Part shown: positions 1 through 12,100 of the stretch, piece by piece
Position numbering within the stretch: the stretch's first letter is position 1
Layout: each line of letters begins with the position of its first letter
Assembly: GCF_964355755.1 (NCBI RefSeq)
Contig: NC_092679.1
Location: 10,220,932 to 10,284,931 of the forward strand
Direction: 5' to 3'
Length of the DNA stretch: 64,000 bases
Source: Antedon mediterranea
Lineage: Eukaryota; Echinodermata; Crinoidea; Comatulida; Antedonidae
Notes under the pieces: model-generated
Told to the model about the DNA's origin: nothing
Seen by the model: only the letters and a program-made list of their open reading frames with translations
Databases searched by the model: none
Translations under genes and position numbers: made by a program

Positions 1-690
1 TCCTTTCCATTGACATATGTTTTCCAGAATCTCCATAATATTGTAATCCTGGGTTAAAACAAAATGATTATACCTTTTCATTTGCACCATAAGTAAAACG
101 GAGGTGTCAATAAAAGTGTACTCCAACCTGATGGCAAAGATGACCGTGATTAAGAGTGGATGGAGACAGCGGAAGTGTGGGTATGTCCAGATCAGATGAC
201 ATTGATCTGGAGGGCGATGACGATACATCTGAGCTTGGTGGTTACAGTGACTTTAAAACTGCAATTGATAACCGACGCCTTTCACCAAACGTAGCCACAC
301 CTATTTGTAAAAAATCTGCTTCTGTCATGGTTTCTATACACTGCAGGTCAATATTATTATCTACAAAGAAAACTAATTAATAACGTTAAAATACCTGTTG
401 CATAAAAACAAACAAATGATCAATATGTATTTTATACCAAGATAAATCAATAGAATTTGTAATCATGGTCAAAACAGCCATCAAAATACATTGCTACACA
501 CATTATTTTTTAATCTTTTGATGACTATAGTACTGTTCCACAATAAGTAGTTAAGAATGTATGATGCTACGTAGAGAGATGTAGGATTTCGTATCAAGTT
601 CACAATATGTATACAAAGCAGATTGCGGAAGTTGATCCTTTAGTTCATTAGGTACTACAGTAGTAAATACAGCAGGATTATCAACAACTA
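1..690. other. Unassigned AT-rich sequence
   Basis: No recognisable gene. A short plus-strand reading frame at 156-380 (74 codons) is rich in Asp, Ser and Gly at its start and ends in a basic tail. It could be a stray exon or chance. I see no family motif, promoter or splice signals around it. Confidence 0.3.
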
Positions 691-1451
691 CTACAAATGT
701 GGAACATAATCTAATGTTAAGCATTTTTGTAAAACAAAATGTACAGCCTGTTGTCCACGTACTAAAATTGCCATAGCCACATCTATAATGACAAACAAGC
801 GAGGAATGTACGATGTGCCAAAAACTTTACCTTCTGTTGCAACAAAAACATCATTATCCATATTTAAATTCAATTTGTCCATGATTACAGCAGATCCTGG
901 CAGGTCTCTTACTTTAACAACATTTCCCGATTTACACTCGATTTCAAATAAATTCCTAGGATTAATCCAAACTGCTGCTTGTAAAATTTGATGTTTGTTT
1001 GCTACAGACAAGCGAAGTTTTTAAAATTACAGTCACGTCACATGTCCAATTTGTTTGCTATAATTGTGCTTCATTTCATATTTTAGGCATGCAACATTAA
1101 ACAGGGGGCCGCAGGCGATAATGTCAGACGGATAATGATGATGTTTGTTTATCAAGTTAAATTCTAGAAATAGTTCTTTAAATATTTTATGATGTTCAGC
1201 AATTAGATGCTTTAAATACAGAACTTGGAATACATGTATGGATAGGCAAATAAAATGTCCATACACCTTAGCAAGAGGAGTAGCAAATTGTAGTATGCAT
1301 TACTGACAGGAACTTTGTCCCCAATCAAAAATGGAAGCGCCCTAATAAAACAACCCATTTGAATAGCCTCGTGGCTCATCTTGTGGTCATTTAAATTTAC
1401 AAAGCATGCTCTCGTAATAGAAGATGGTTTCTTTTTAACATCAATAGGCAT
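691..1451 (-). pseudogene. Relic of a multi-copy transposon-associated protein
   Basis: Three minus-strand pieces read in order as one protein: 1451-1212, then 1266-1033, then 1011-691. The first has a segment like LPFLIGDKVP followed by a leucine run. The second has LKHLIAEHHKIFKELF and GPLF...LKYEMKH. The third has SVANKHQIL. Between the last two, a shifted frame gives NFKN. From memory, the series LPLLIGDxVP / EHHxxFxxLFP / GPLxxxWxMRFExKH / NFKN / SLAxRHQ belongs to a large uncharacterised animal family found in many copies and probably tied to DNA transposons (CACTA/Tnp2-like is a guess). Frame changes near 1240 and 1025 make it a pseudogene. The N-terminal half is missing. Confidence 0.5.
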
Positions 1452-1759
1452 ATGAAAATTACTTTAATCTTCGATTTAATTCGTCAAGGGTAAAAAAATG
1501 GTCTCAATTATCAGTTTATTTCTAGATCTGAGTTTTCTAGACACCCCTTGAAACAGGCATAGTGATGGTATTAGAGTAGATCCAATTTTTAAATCGGGCA
1601 ATAAAAGTGACGTCAGTGATTATAGGCCCATCTCTATTCTGCCTACCGCTTAAAAAATCCTTGAAAAAATTGTTTAAATTAGAGTAAATAATTATATCAC
1701 AAGGTTTAACATCCTTAATAATGCACAATATGGTTTCAGAAAAAAACAGTTATACTTTT

Positions 1760-2876
1760 TTTTTTCTCTCTTTTGTGGCGTTAACCACTATTTATTCATT
1801 TCATTTCATCAACAGATTAATACAATTATTTCTAATAATAATAATAACTATTCATTGTTATTCTTACTTTTGTTTGGTTTATATATATATATACATATAT
1901 ATATTTTTTTTTTTTTTTTTTTTTTTTTTATTTTATCAACGTTACTGTTCTTGGAATCAAAGCATTATTTCTTTTCTGTTATCCACCTTTTTTCATAAAT
2001 TTCTAGTATTTTTTTTTGTTCTATAATTCTCAACATCTAAAATTGTGAACACTTAACTAATAAATGTACTGTAGGAGATACATTTACTAATTTTGTATAG
2101 TTATTTTCGGTAGTATTTTGACATATAATTCATTTATACCCTATATACAGATTATATACATTATTTTAAAATACGAATATAAAAAAAAAAAAAAAAAAAA
2201 TATTAAAAATGCTTTTCTTACTCCTGTGTCTAGTTTTATGTCTCATGGTTATATTTGTTTGCTTATCTTCTCGTGCGTTACTTATGTTGCGTTACGTTTC
2301 TTTTTTGTTTTCAATATTAATTTATACAATTTTTTTTTTTTAATTTATATTTCATATAAGATAAAATGAAACTGCCTATGTGTATTATACAACATTATTA
2401 TGTAATATATTTTAAATAATCAGATTCACATCAATATAAATTATAATAGGTGGTTAAGGTAAGATCTTTTGTTTTTTTCCGCCATAAAAAGACGAGACAA
2501 TGATCCGGTCCATTTGTTTACATTTTTCAAAGTATGTGCCTTGTAAACGCAGAAGCATCCAATAGAGAACATGTGGTCTACATATTTGTTTCCTGTACCT
2601 AGTACAATGTTTCGATAATTTGCCTCGATCCCAAATTTGTGCATGGTGTAAACGTTAATATATTCCCATAAGGGTTTTACTTCAGTGCATTCATAAAAGA
2701 AATGGGCATCATCCTCTACTACGTTGCATTGTAGGCAAGTATCTGTGTTGCTTATTTTCCATTTTAACAGCCTTCTTTTGGTAGGTGTTATACAATGCAA
2801 TAGTTTGATGTTCAACTGTTTAAGTTTATTATCTTTAATATCTTTAATTTTTCTTTTCCATGTTACAGACCAATCG
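1760..2876 (-). mobile_element. L1-like LINE 3' end inserted in the CR1-like relic
   Basis: The direct repeat TTATACTTTT occurs at 1750-1759 and 2877-2886 and is read as a 10-bp target-site duplication. The insert lies on the minus strand. Its 5'-truncated end at 2876 opens inside coding sequence. Its 3' end lies at the T-rich left side, as expected for target-primed reverse transcription. Between coding end and tail is about 680 bp of low-complexity 3' UTR with T runs (about 1900-1929 and 2330-2341), an A run (2181-2200) and a short TA repeat. Confidence 0.75.
2441..2876 (-). pseudogene. L1-like ORF2 C-terminal zinc domain fragment
   Basis: An open minus-strand frame starts inside the insert near 2876 and ends with a stop at 2441. 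It carries the reverse-transcriptase C-terminal zinc-binding pattern: CLQC, then H, then C in EDDAHFFYECTEVKPLW. This matches the zf-RVT region that closes L1/Tx1-clade ORF2. The same pattern (CELC...HMFFKC) closes the other L1-like element near 24.15 kb, so the two are probably related families. Only the extreme C-terminus survives, as is usual for 5'-truncated LINE copies. It cannot encode an active enzyme. Confidence 0.75.
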
Positions 2877-3138
2877 TTATACTTTTATGGCCGTTATAGG
2901 TCTGGTTGAACGAATTACCGATGCGCTTGATAAGAAAAAAATTCCATCGGAATATTTATTGATTTGTCAAAAGCTTTGACACCATCAACCATGATATTCT
3001 TCTAAAAAAAATTGGAACACTATGTCATAAGAGGTACGGCACTCAACTGAAACTATATTAGTGGAAGGAAACAATTTAGGTCTATTGATAACACAAGTTC
3101 GTGTTTGATGGATATAAATGTCTGGCACATAGGCTTAG

Positions 3139-3363
3139 AGTAATATTGAGCCAGAGAACAATCAGATAGAACCCTTAATTGACAATACAGGTGTGCTTAA
3201 AGGACCATCAGATCATGATAACGGTAGTGCTATGCCAAGGTGCCTTAAACCCAAAGAAAGTCTAACTGTAGTAGACAAAACAGTAAATGTTAGAAGATCA
3301 TCCAGAAAAAGTAGGCCGCCTGAACGTTGGGGTTTTAAGAACGATGTTAATACTGTGTACTAA
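3139..3363 (+). pseudogene. 3' end of a Ty3/gypsy-type pol ORF
   Basis: The last 74 codons of an open frame end at TAA 3361-3363. The segment VNVRRSSRKSRPPERWGF is typical of the extreme C-terminus of gypsy integrases, a basic RRSxRxxRPPxR tail. The ORF is followed after 37 bp by a polypurine tract and an LTR, the expected 3' order. A stop lies immediately upstream, so the rest of pol is missing. The identification rests on that tail and on the LTR context. Confidence 0.6.
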
Positions 3364-3387
3364 ATAATAATATACTGCGTTTTTTAA

Positions 3388-3400
3388 GCGGGGGAGAATG
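3388..3400 (+). promoter_or_regulatory. Polypurine tract of the gypsy element
   Basis: GCGGGGGAGAATG lies directly before the TG of the LTR. It is the usual priming site for plus-strand DNA synthesis in gypsy elements. Confidence 0.6.
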
Positions 3401-3537
3401 TGTTGACATGTTGCACCATCTTTAATCATTCGTATCACGAAAGTTGTTGTTTATGTAATGTTGTTCACATTTAGTTGATTAAAACCTTATACAGGTAGAT
3501 GAAGTCTTTTCTCTTTATTGCTAATCACACTATAACA
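3401..3537 (+). mobile_element. 3' LTR of a gypsy-type element (137 bp)
   Basis: It starts TGTTGACATG and ends CACTATAACA, so it has the TG...CA termini of an LTR. It follows the polypurine tract and the pol tail. No second LTR is in the window, so the element is 5'-truncated or broken. The next 127 bp (3538-3664) hold nothing I recognise. Confidence 0.6.
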
Positions 3538-3664
3538 GGTACGTTCTACATCATAAACATCAGATAAGCCGTTGATTTTATCGCCCAAAACGTGCCAATA
3601 TTCGTTATAACGGTAAAGAAGGCCGTCCACTAGAGAAAGTTTATACGATTACGATATTCTGTCA

Positions 3665-4400
3665 CTCAGATTCAGATTTAATTTTATTTGCCAATTTAAA
3701 ATAGAAATAGTATGAGTACATTTTCAACATTAAATTCTAAAATTAATATTATTACTATATAAAAAATAACACTAGAGATATATTATTTTAATATCTTTAA
3801 AAACAGACATGAAATACCACTGGGATACAATATAGGCCTATTAAAAGCAACATTATATGAACATAAAAAATACTACGAATTACTTTATACTGGTTCCAGT
3901 AATTAATTAAAATATGCAAAAAAATGGCTAAAAAATAAGAATAAAAATAAAAATGCTGACTTTACTATGCTTATGCGGTTCTATATAGGCCTAAAGATCA
4001 TTTCTCTCGGAGCGCATTTTATGATAATTACTATATTACGTCTTTCTGAATGGTTTTATATTTAGCGAATAATTCATTTCTGTAATTAAACCACATTTCT
4101 TCACGATGTTGGATGGAAGTTATCTTCTTATCCTCTACATTTCCCATACCATACAACACAGCAGAAATCGATGACACTTTCAACCACTGATGAGTAGAAC
4201 AAATTCCACTCAAAATGTATTAAGTTCCTAAGAAAGAATAGTCAAATAATATTATATTGCCTTTCCGTATAGTATTTTTACATTGTTCAGCCCAATTTAA
4301 TTCATTGTCAATGGTAATACCTAGATATTTGTAATTATTTACGATTTCAATAACAGAACCATTTATATTGAATGGTTTAATAGGTAGAAAATTTATAGCT
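3665..4400 (-). mobile_element. LINE (CR1/RTE-like) 3' fragment
   Basis: On the minus strand, about 4390-4250 reads NGSVIEIVNNYKYLGITID followed by LNWAEQCKNTIRKGNI. This is the conserved KYLGxxID...LxW block after the catalytic centre of LINE reverse transcriptases. A shifted minus frame at 4213-4031 (60 codons) continues the C-terminus. The left end (about 3665-3690) reads, on the minus strand, as an AATAAA-like A-rich stretch and a TCTGAATCTGA tail, like the tail of the LINE ending at 21398. The right end is cut abruptly by the satellite array at 4401. Confidence 0.65.
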
Positions 4401-7400
4401 GAGATTATTTAGAGGGTTAGGTTCAGTTCATAGTTGAGATTATTTAGAGGGTTTGGTTTAGTTCATTGTTGAGATTATTTAGAGGGTTTGGTTTAGTTCA
4501 TTGTTGAGATTATATAGAGGGTTTGGTTTAGTTCATAGTTGAGATTATTTAGAGGGTTTGGTTTAGTTCATTGTTGCGATTATTTAGAGGGTTTGGTTTA
4601 GTTCATTGTTGAGATTATATAGAGGGTTTGGTTTACTTCATAGTTGAGATTATTTATAGGGTTTGGTTTAGTTCATTGTTGAGATTAGAGGGTTTGGTTT
4701 AGTTCATGGTTGAGATTATTTAGAGGGTTTGGTATAGTTCATTGTTGAGATTATTTAGAGGGTTTGGTTTAGTTCATTGTTGAGATTATTTAGAGGGTTT
4801 GGTTTAGTTCATAGTTGAGATTATTTATAGGGTTTGGTTTAGTTCATTGTTGAGATTATTTAGAGGGTTTGGTTTAGTTCATTGTTGAGATTATTTAGAG
4901 GGTTTGGTTTAGTTCATTGTTGAGATTATTTAGAGGGTTTGGTTTAGTTCATAGTTGAGATTATTTATAGGGTTTGGTTTAGTTCATTGTTGAGATTAAA
5001 GGGTTTGATTTAGTTCATAGTTGAGATTATTTAGAGGGTTTGGTTTAGTTCATTGTTGAGATTATTTAGAGGGTTTGGTTTAGTTCATAGTTGAGATTAT
5101 TTAGAGGGTTTGTTTTAGTTCATAGTTGAGATTATTTAGAGGGTTTGGTTTAGTTCATAGTTGAGATTATTTAGAGGGTTTGGTTTAGTTCATTGTTGAG
5201 ATTATTTAGAGGGTTTGGTTTAGTTCATAGTTGAGATTATTTAGAGGGTTTGGTTTAGTTCATAGTTGACATTATTTAGAGGGTTTGGTTTAGTTCATTG
5301 TTGAGATTATTTAGAGGGTTTGGTTTAGTTCATAGTTGAGATTATTTAGAGGGTTTGGTTTAGTTCATTGTTGAGATTATTTAGAGGGTTTGGTTTAGTT
5401 CATAGTTGAGATTATTTAGGGGGTTTGGTTTAGTTCATAGTTGAGATTATTTAGAGGGTTTGGTTTAGTTCATAGTTGAGATTATTTAGAGGGTTTGGTT
5501 TAGTTCATAGTTGAGATTATTTAGAGGGTTTGGTTTAGTTCATAGTTGAGATTATTTAGGGGGTTTGGTTTAGTTCATAGTTGAGATTATTTAGAGGGTT
5601 TGGTTTAGTTCATAGTTGAGATTATTTAGAGGGTTTGGTTTAGTTCATAGTTGAGATTATTTAGAGGGTTTGGTTTAGTTCATAGTTGAGATTATTTAGA
5701 GGGTTTGGTTTAGTTCATTGTTGAGATTATTTAGAGGGTTTGGTTTAGTTCATTGTTGAGATTATTTAGAGGGTTTGGTTTAGTTCATAGTTGAGATTAT
5801 TTAGAGGGTTTGGTTTAGTTCATTGTTGAGATTATTTAGAGGGTTTGGTTTAGTTCATTGTTGAGATTATTTAGAGGGTTTGGTTCAGTTCATAGTTGAG
5901 ATTATTTAGAGGCTTTGGTTCAGTTCATTAGTTGAGATTATTTAGAGGGTTTGGTTTAGTTCATTGTTGAGATTATTTAGAGGGTTTGGTTCAGTTCATA
6001 GTTGAGATTATTTAGAGGGTTTGGTTTAGTTCATTGTTGAGATTATTTAGAGGGTTTGGTTCAGTTCATAGTTGAGATTATTTAGAGGGTTTGGTTTAGT
6101 TCATAGTTGAGATTATTTAGAGGGTTTGGTTTAGTTCATAGTTGAGATTATTTAGAGGGTTTGGTTTAGTTCATAGTTGAGATTATTTAGAGGGTTTGGT
6201 TTAGTTCATAGTTGAGATTATTTAGAGGGTTTGGTTTAGTTCATTGTTGAGATTATTTAGAGGGTTTGGTTTAGTTCATTGTTGAGATTATTTAGAGGGT
6301 TTGGTTTAGTTCATAGTTGAGATTATTTAGAGGGTTTGGTTTAGTTCATAGTTGAGATTTTTTAGAGGGTTTGGTTTAGTTCATAGTTGAGATTATTTAG
6401 AGGGTTTGGTTTAGTTCATAGTTGAGATTATTTATAGGGTTTGGTTTAGTTCATTGTTGAGATTATTGAGAGGGTTTGGTTTAGTTCATTGTTGAGATTA
6501 TTTAGAGAGTTTGGTTTAGTTCATTGTTGAGATTATTTAGAGGGTTTGGTTTAGTTCATAGTTGAGATTATTTATAGGGTTTGGTTTAGTTCATTGTTGA
6601 GATTAAAGGGTTTGATTTAGTTCATAGTTGAGATTATTTAGAGGGTTTGGTTTACTTCATAGTTGAGATTATTTAGAGGGTTTGGTTTAGTTCATTGTTG
6701 AGATTATTTAGAGGGTTTGGTTTAGTTCATTGTTGAGATTATTTAGAGGGTTTGGTTTAGTTCATAGTTGAGATTATTTATAGGGTTTGGTTTAGTTCAT
6801 TGTTGAGATTATTTAGAGGGTTTGGTTTAGTTCATAGTTGAGATTATTTAGAGGGTTTGTTTTAGTTCATAGTTGAGATTATTTAGAGGGTTTGGTTTAG
6901 TTCATAGTTGAGATTATTTAGAGGGTTTGGTTTAGTTCATTGTTGAGATTATTTAGAGGGTTTGGTTTAGTTCATAGTTGAGATTATTTAGAGGGTTTGG
7001 TTTAGTTCATAGTTGACATTATTTAGAGGGTTATTATTTAGAGGGTTTGGTTCAGTTCATTGTTGAGATTATTTAGAGGGTTTTATTTAGTTCATTGTTG
7101 AGATTATTTAGAGGGTTTGGTTTAGTTCATAGTTGAGATTATTAAGAGGGTTTGGTTTAGTTCATAGTTGAGATTATTTAGAGGGTTTGGTTTAGTTCAT
7201 TGTTGAGATTATTTAGAGGGTTTGGTTTAGTTCATAGTTGAGATTATTTAGAGGGTTTGGTTTAGTTCATTGTTGAGATTATTTAGAGGGTTTGGTTTAG
7301 TTCATAGTTGAGATTATTTAGAGGGTTTGGTTTAGTTCATAGTTGAGATTATTTAGAGGGTTTGGTTTAGTTCATTGTTGAGATTATTTAGAGGGTTTGG

Positions 7401-7807
7401 TTTAGTTCATAGTTGAAATTATTTAGAGGGTTTGGTTTAGTTCATAGTTGAGATTATTTAGAGGGTTTGGTTCAGTTCATAGTTGAGATTATTTAGAGGG
7501 TTTGGTTTTGTTCATAGTTGAGATTATTTAGAGGGTTTGGTTTAGTTCATAGTTGAGATTATTTATAGGGTTTGGTTTAGTTCATTGTTGAGATTATTTA
7601 GAGGGTTTGGTTTAGTTCATTGTTGAGATTATTTAGAGGGTTTGGTTTAGTTCATAGTTGAGATTATTTAGAGGGTTTGGTTTAGTTCATAGTTGAGATT
7701 ATTTAGAGGGTTTGGTTTAGTTCATAGTTGAGATTATTTAGAGGGTTTGGTTTAGTTCATAGTTGAGATTATTTAGAGGGTTTTGTTTAGTTCATAGTTG
7801 AGATTAT
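4401..7807. repeat. 35-bp satellite array, first block (about 97 copies)
   Basis: Tandem units of GAGATTATTTAGAGGGTTTG plus GTTTAGTTCATAGTT (35 bp). Common variants are CATAG or CATTG, GGTTTAG or GGTTCAG, and TTTAGAGGG or TTTATAGGG. A few units are shortened, for example GAGATTAAAGGG at 4992 and 6599. The unit is not a multiple of three and carries stops in every frame, so it is non-coding. The left edge abuts LINE sequence directly. The right edge is an insertion point that splits a unit. Confidence 0.97.
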
Positions 7808-9143
7808 TGTAATATAATGTTGTGTTGTTGAGGTACTAATGAAAGACTCTTACTCGCTTAGCTGTCATAACACATATATTGTTTATTCAGTATAATACTT
7901 CAGTACAATAATGATTCGGTACAATATACTATTAGGATAAGGATACAGAGGATCAGTGATGCTTTCGGTGAGGTGTGAAGTGTGTAGATCTGCTTCTGAA
8001 GAAGTGGCTGTGAGGTGTAGATGTTCTTCTGAAGAAGTGGCTGTGAGGTGTGTGCTCCGTGAAATTGCTGTAAGGTGTAGATGTTCCGTGAAGTGGCTGT
8101 AAGGTGTAGATGTTCTTCTGAAGAAGTGGCTGTGAGGTGTGTCTGGGCCCTTCTGAAACTTGGGAGTATATTGGCTCCGGTTCATTTGCATATGTCACTA
8201 CGTAATCTGTGAGGGTAACGATTGGTCCTAAGTTGATCCAGGGGTGTTTAAGTGGGAGTGATTAACGGTATAATAAGGTATTTCTATGATGGATGACACT
8301 GTCAAATCTGTACTTAAATAGTGTCAATCTCTCCTGGTTTAACGATGGGAAAAGTCACAAAATTAAGCTAAGTGTTTTCTTTAGGGATTCTATTATAAAC
8401 TAAATGGTCATTAAAACATCTGGACAAACTCTCCTCTGGACTTTCTGGGTCAAGTTTTTTTTATGAATGATCTATTCTGGTCATATTTTTGAAATTGTTA
8501 TTACATGTATAATAATATATATATATATATTTTTATTCAACTGTCATTTATGATTATTGCTTATTGTCTCTATTGTTTACATATATATTTACTAATTGTT
8601 ATTGTTTTTATTGTAATTTATTTATTTATTTAATTTTTCCAATTTTTAATTCTTACATAGGACATCAAATTTTAAAGCTTTGCTTATAGTGATGCCCGAT
8701 TCAATCAATCAATATATAACTTTTGCTTAAAACCATGTTCAACTGTAGGCCGTTGCCAATATACAGTAATCTCCCTAAACAATGCTACTTTTAATACTTA
8801 CAATATTATATGTTTTCATCTTTTCCATTGATTGTAAACCTCTAACTAAACTTTCCAGTATTTTATTATTCAACTTCTGTTTCCAATAATAGTCAATATA
8901 AACAATTAATTTTTATTTTTATCATTACTGTAAATAATCATTGTATATATTTTATAATTTATATTTATATTGGTCTTGTTTTTTTTTTTTTTGTAAAAAT
9001 CTACTGTAATATTAAACTTTATTGTGGTTACCATTATAACAAATGTACGATTGATTGAATAAAGTTCACATATAGACTTAACCTATTTGAATTCCGATAC
9101 AAAGGTCAATTTCTTAAATATAAAAGTATATCGTTATATTACA
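7808..9143. mobile_element. TG...CA element (solo LTR or TIR element) inside the satellite
   Basis: A 1336-bp non-satellite block starts TGTAATATAATG and ends CGTTATATTACA, so the termini are inverted repeats matching at 11 of 12 positions. TTAT is duplicated at 7804-7807 and 9144-9147. Removing the block and one TTAT restores a perfect satellite unit. TG/CA ends, a short duplication and no coding capacity suit a solo LTR. The 12-bp inverted termini also fit a non-autonomous DNA transposon. It holds a short minisatellite, TA repeats near 8516-8530 and an AATAAA near 9057. Confidence 0.8.
7965..8150. repeat. Minisatellite within the inserted element
   Basis: Imperfect repeats built from GTGAGGTGTAGATGTTCTTC and TGAAGAAGTGGCT, about 33 bp with shortened variants. 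It explains the repetitive His/Ser/Thr-rich reading frames on the minus strand here, which I do not treat as genes. Confidence 0.75.
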
Positions 9144-12100
9144 TTATTTAGAGGGTTTGGTTTAGTTCATAGTTGAGATTATTTAGAGGGTTTGGTTCAG
9201 TTCATAGTTGAGATTATTTAGAGGATTTGGTTTAGTTCATAGTTGAGATTATTTAGAGGGTTTGATTTAGTTCATAGTTGAGATTATTTAGAGGGTTTGG
9301 TTTAGTTCATAGTTGAGATTATTTAGAGGGTTTGGTTTAGTTCATTGTTGAGATTATTTAGTGGGTTTGGTTTAGTTCATAGTTGAGATTATTTAAAGGG
9401 TTTGGTTTAGTTCATTGTTGAGATTATTTAGAGGGTTTGGTTTAGTTCATAGTTGAGATTATTTAGAAGGTTTGGTTTAGTTTATAGTTGAGATTATTTA
9501 GAGGGTTTGGTTCAGTTCATAGTTGAGATTATTTAGAGGGTTTGGTTTAGTTCATAGTTGAGATTATTTAGAGGGTTTGGTTTAGTTCATAGTTGAGATT
9601 ATTTAGAGGGTTTGGTTTAGTTCATAGTTGAGATTATTTAGAGGGTTTGGTTTAGTTCATAGTTGAGATTATTTAGAGGGTTTGGTTTAGTTCATCGTTG
9701 AGATTATTTAGAGGGTTTGGTTTAGTTCATTGTTGAGATCATTTAGAGGGTTTGGTTTAGTTCATAGTTGAGATTATTTAGAGGGTTTGGTTCAGTTCAT
9801 TGTTGCGATTATTTAGAGGGTTTGGTTTAGTTCATAGTTGAGATTATTTAGAGGGTTTGGTTTAGTTCATTGTTGAGATTATTTAGAGGATTTGGTTTAG
9901 TTCATTGTTGAAATTATTTAGAGGGTTTGGTTTAGTTCATAGTTGAGACTATTTAGAGGGTTTGGTTTAGTTCATTGCTGAGATTATTTAGAGGGTTTGG
10001 TTTAGTTCATAGTTGAGATTATTTAGAGGGTTTGGTTTAGTTCATTGTTGAGATTATTTAGAGGGTTTGGTTTAGTTCATAGTTGAGATTATTTAGAGGT
10101 TTGGTTCAGTTCATTGTTAAGATTATATAGAGGGTTTGGTTTAGTTCATTGTTGAGATTATTTAGAGGGTTTGGTTTAGTTCATAGTTGAGATTATTTAG
10201 ATGGTTTGGTTTAGTTCATTGTTGAGATTATTTAGAGGGTTTGGTTTAGATCATAGTTGAGATTATTTAGAGGGTTTGGTTTAGTTCATTGTTGAGGTTA
10301 TTTAGAGGGTTTGGTTCAGTTCATTGTGGAGATTATTTAGAGGGTTTGGTTCAGTTCATAGTTGAGATTATTTAGAGGGTTTGGTTTAGTTCATAGTTGA
10401 GATTATTTAGAGGATTTAGTTTAGTTCATAGTTGAGATTATTTAGAGGGTTTGGTTTAGTTCATAGTTGAGATTATTTAGAGGGTTTGGTTTAGTTCATA
10501 GTTGGGATTATTTAGAGGGTTTGGTTTAGTTCATAGTTGAGATTATTTAGAGGGTTTGGTTTAGTTCATAGTTGAGATTATTTAGAGGGTTTGGTTTAGT
10601 TCATAGTTGAGATTATTTAGAGGGTTTGGTTTAGTTCATAGTTGAGATTATTTAGAAGGTTTGGTTTAGTTCATAGTTGAGATTATTTAGAAGGTTTGGT
10701 TCAGTTCATAGTTGAGATTATTTAGAAGGTTTGGTTTAGTTCATAGTTGAGATTATTTAGAGGGTTTAGAGGGTTTGGTTTAGTTCATAGTTGAGATTAT
10801 TTAGAGGGTTTGGTTTAGTTCATAGTTGAGATTATTTAGAGGGTTTGGTTTAGTTCATAGTTGAGATTATTTAGAGGGTTTGGTTTAGTTCATAGTTGAG
10901 ATTATTTAGAGGGTTTGGTTTAGTTCATAGTTGAGATTATTTAGAGGGTTTGGTTCAGTTCATTGTTGAGATTATTTAGAGGGTTTGGTTCAGTTCATAG
11001 TTGAGATTATTTAGAGGGTTTGGTTTAGTTCATAGTTGAGATTATTTAGAGGGTTTGGTTTAGTTCATAGTTGAGATTATTTAGAGGGTTTGGTTTAGTT
11101 CATAGTTACGATTATTTAGAGGGTTTGGTTCAGTTCATTGTTGCGATTATTTAGAGGGTTTGGTTTAGTTCATAGTTGAGATTATTTAGAGGGTTTGGTT
11201 TAGTTCATAGTTGAGATTATTTAGAGGGTTTGGTTTAGTTCATAGTTGAGATTATTTAGAGGGTTTGGTTTAGTTCATAGTTGAGATTATTTAGAGGGTT
11301 TGGTTTAGTTCATCGTTGAGATTATTTAGAGGGTTTGGTTTAGTTCATTGTTGAGATCATTTAGAGGGTTTGGTTTAGTTCATAGTTGAGATTATTTAGA
11401 GGGTTTGGTTCAGTTCATTGTTGCGATTATTTAGAGGGTTTGGTTTAGTTCATAGTTGAGATTATTTAGAGGGTTTGGTTTAGTTCATTGTTGAGATTAT
11501 TTAGAGGATTTGGTTTAGTTCATTGTTGAGATTATTTAGAGGGTTTGGTTTAGTTCATAGTTGAGACTATTTAGAGGGTTTGGTTTAGTTCATTGCTGAG
11601 ATTATTTAGAGGGTTTGGTTTAGTTCATAGTTGAGATTATTTAGAGGGTTTGGTTTAGTTCATTGTTGAGATTATTTAGAGGGTTTGGTTTAGTTCATAG
11701 TTGAGATTATTTAGAGGTTTGGTTCAGTTCATTGTTAAGATTATATAGAGGGTTTGGTTTAGTTCATTGTTGAGATTATTTAGAGGGTTTGGTTTAGTTC
11801 ATAGTTGAGATTATTTAGATGGTTTGGTTTAGTTCATTGTTGAGATTATTTAGAGGGTTTGGTTTAGATCATAGTTGAGATTATTTAGAGGGTTTGGTTT
11901 AGTTCATTGTTGAGGTTATTTAGAGGGTTTGGTTCAGTTCATTGTGGAGATTATTTAGAGGGTTTGGTTCAGTTCATAGTTGAGATTATTTAGAGGGTTT
12001 GGTTTAGTTCATAGTTGAGATTATTTAGAGGATTTAGTTTAGTTCATAGTTGAGATTATTTAGAGGGTTTGGTTTAGTTCATAGTTGAGATTATTTAGAA

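Larger units (their letters stand above)
1540..3125 (+). mobile_element. CR1-like LINE reverse-transcriptase relic, split
   Basis: Two plus-strand pieces of one reverse transcriptase are separated by an L1-like insertion at 1760-2876. The left piece (about 1575-1757) reads PIFKSGNKSDVSDYRPISIL and ends in AQYGFRK. The right piece (about 2887-3120) reads GLVERITDAL and then, with a frame change, FIDLSKAFDTINHDILLKKL. These are motifs 2-3 of CR1/L2/Jockey-type reverse transcriptases. The FADD catalytic block is lost because the sequence breaks off at about 3125. Stops and frameshifts make it non-coding. It resembles the better copy at 16.6-21.4 kb. Confidence 0.75.

Noticed and set aside
2118-2369. 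Lys- and Phe-rich plus-strand ORF
   Set aside because: Driven by A and T homopolymers in a LINE 3' UTR.
7883-8198. His/Ser/Thr-rich minus-strand ORFs
   Set aside because: They translate a minisatellite in two frames, with no start context or homologue.
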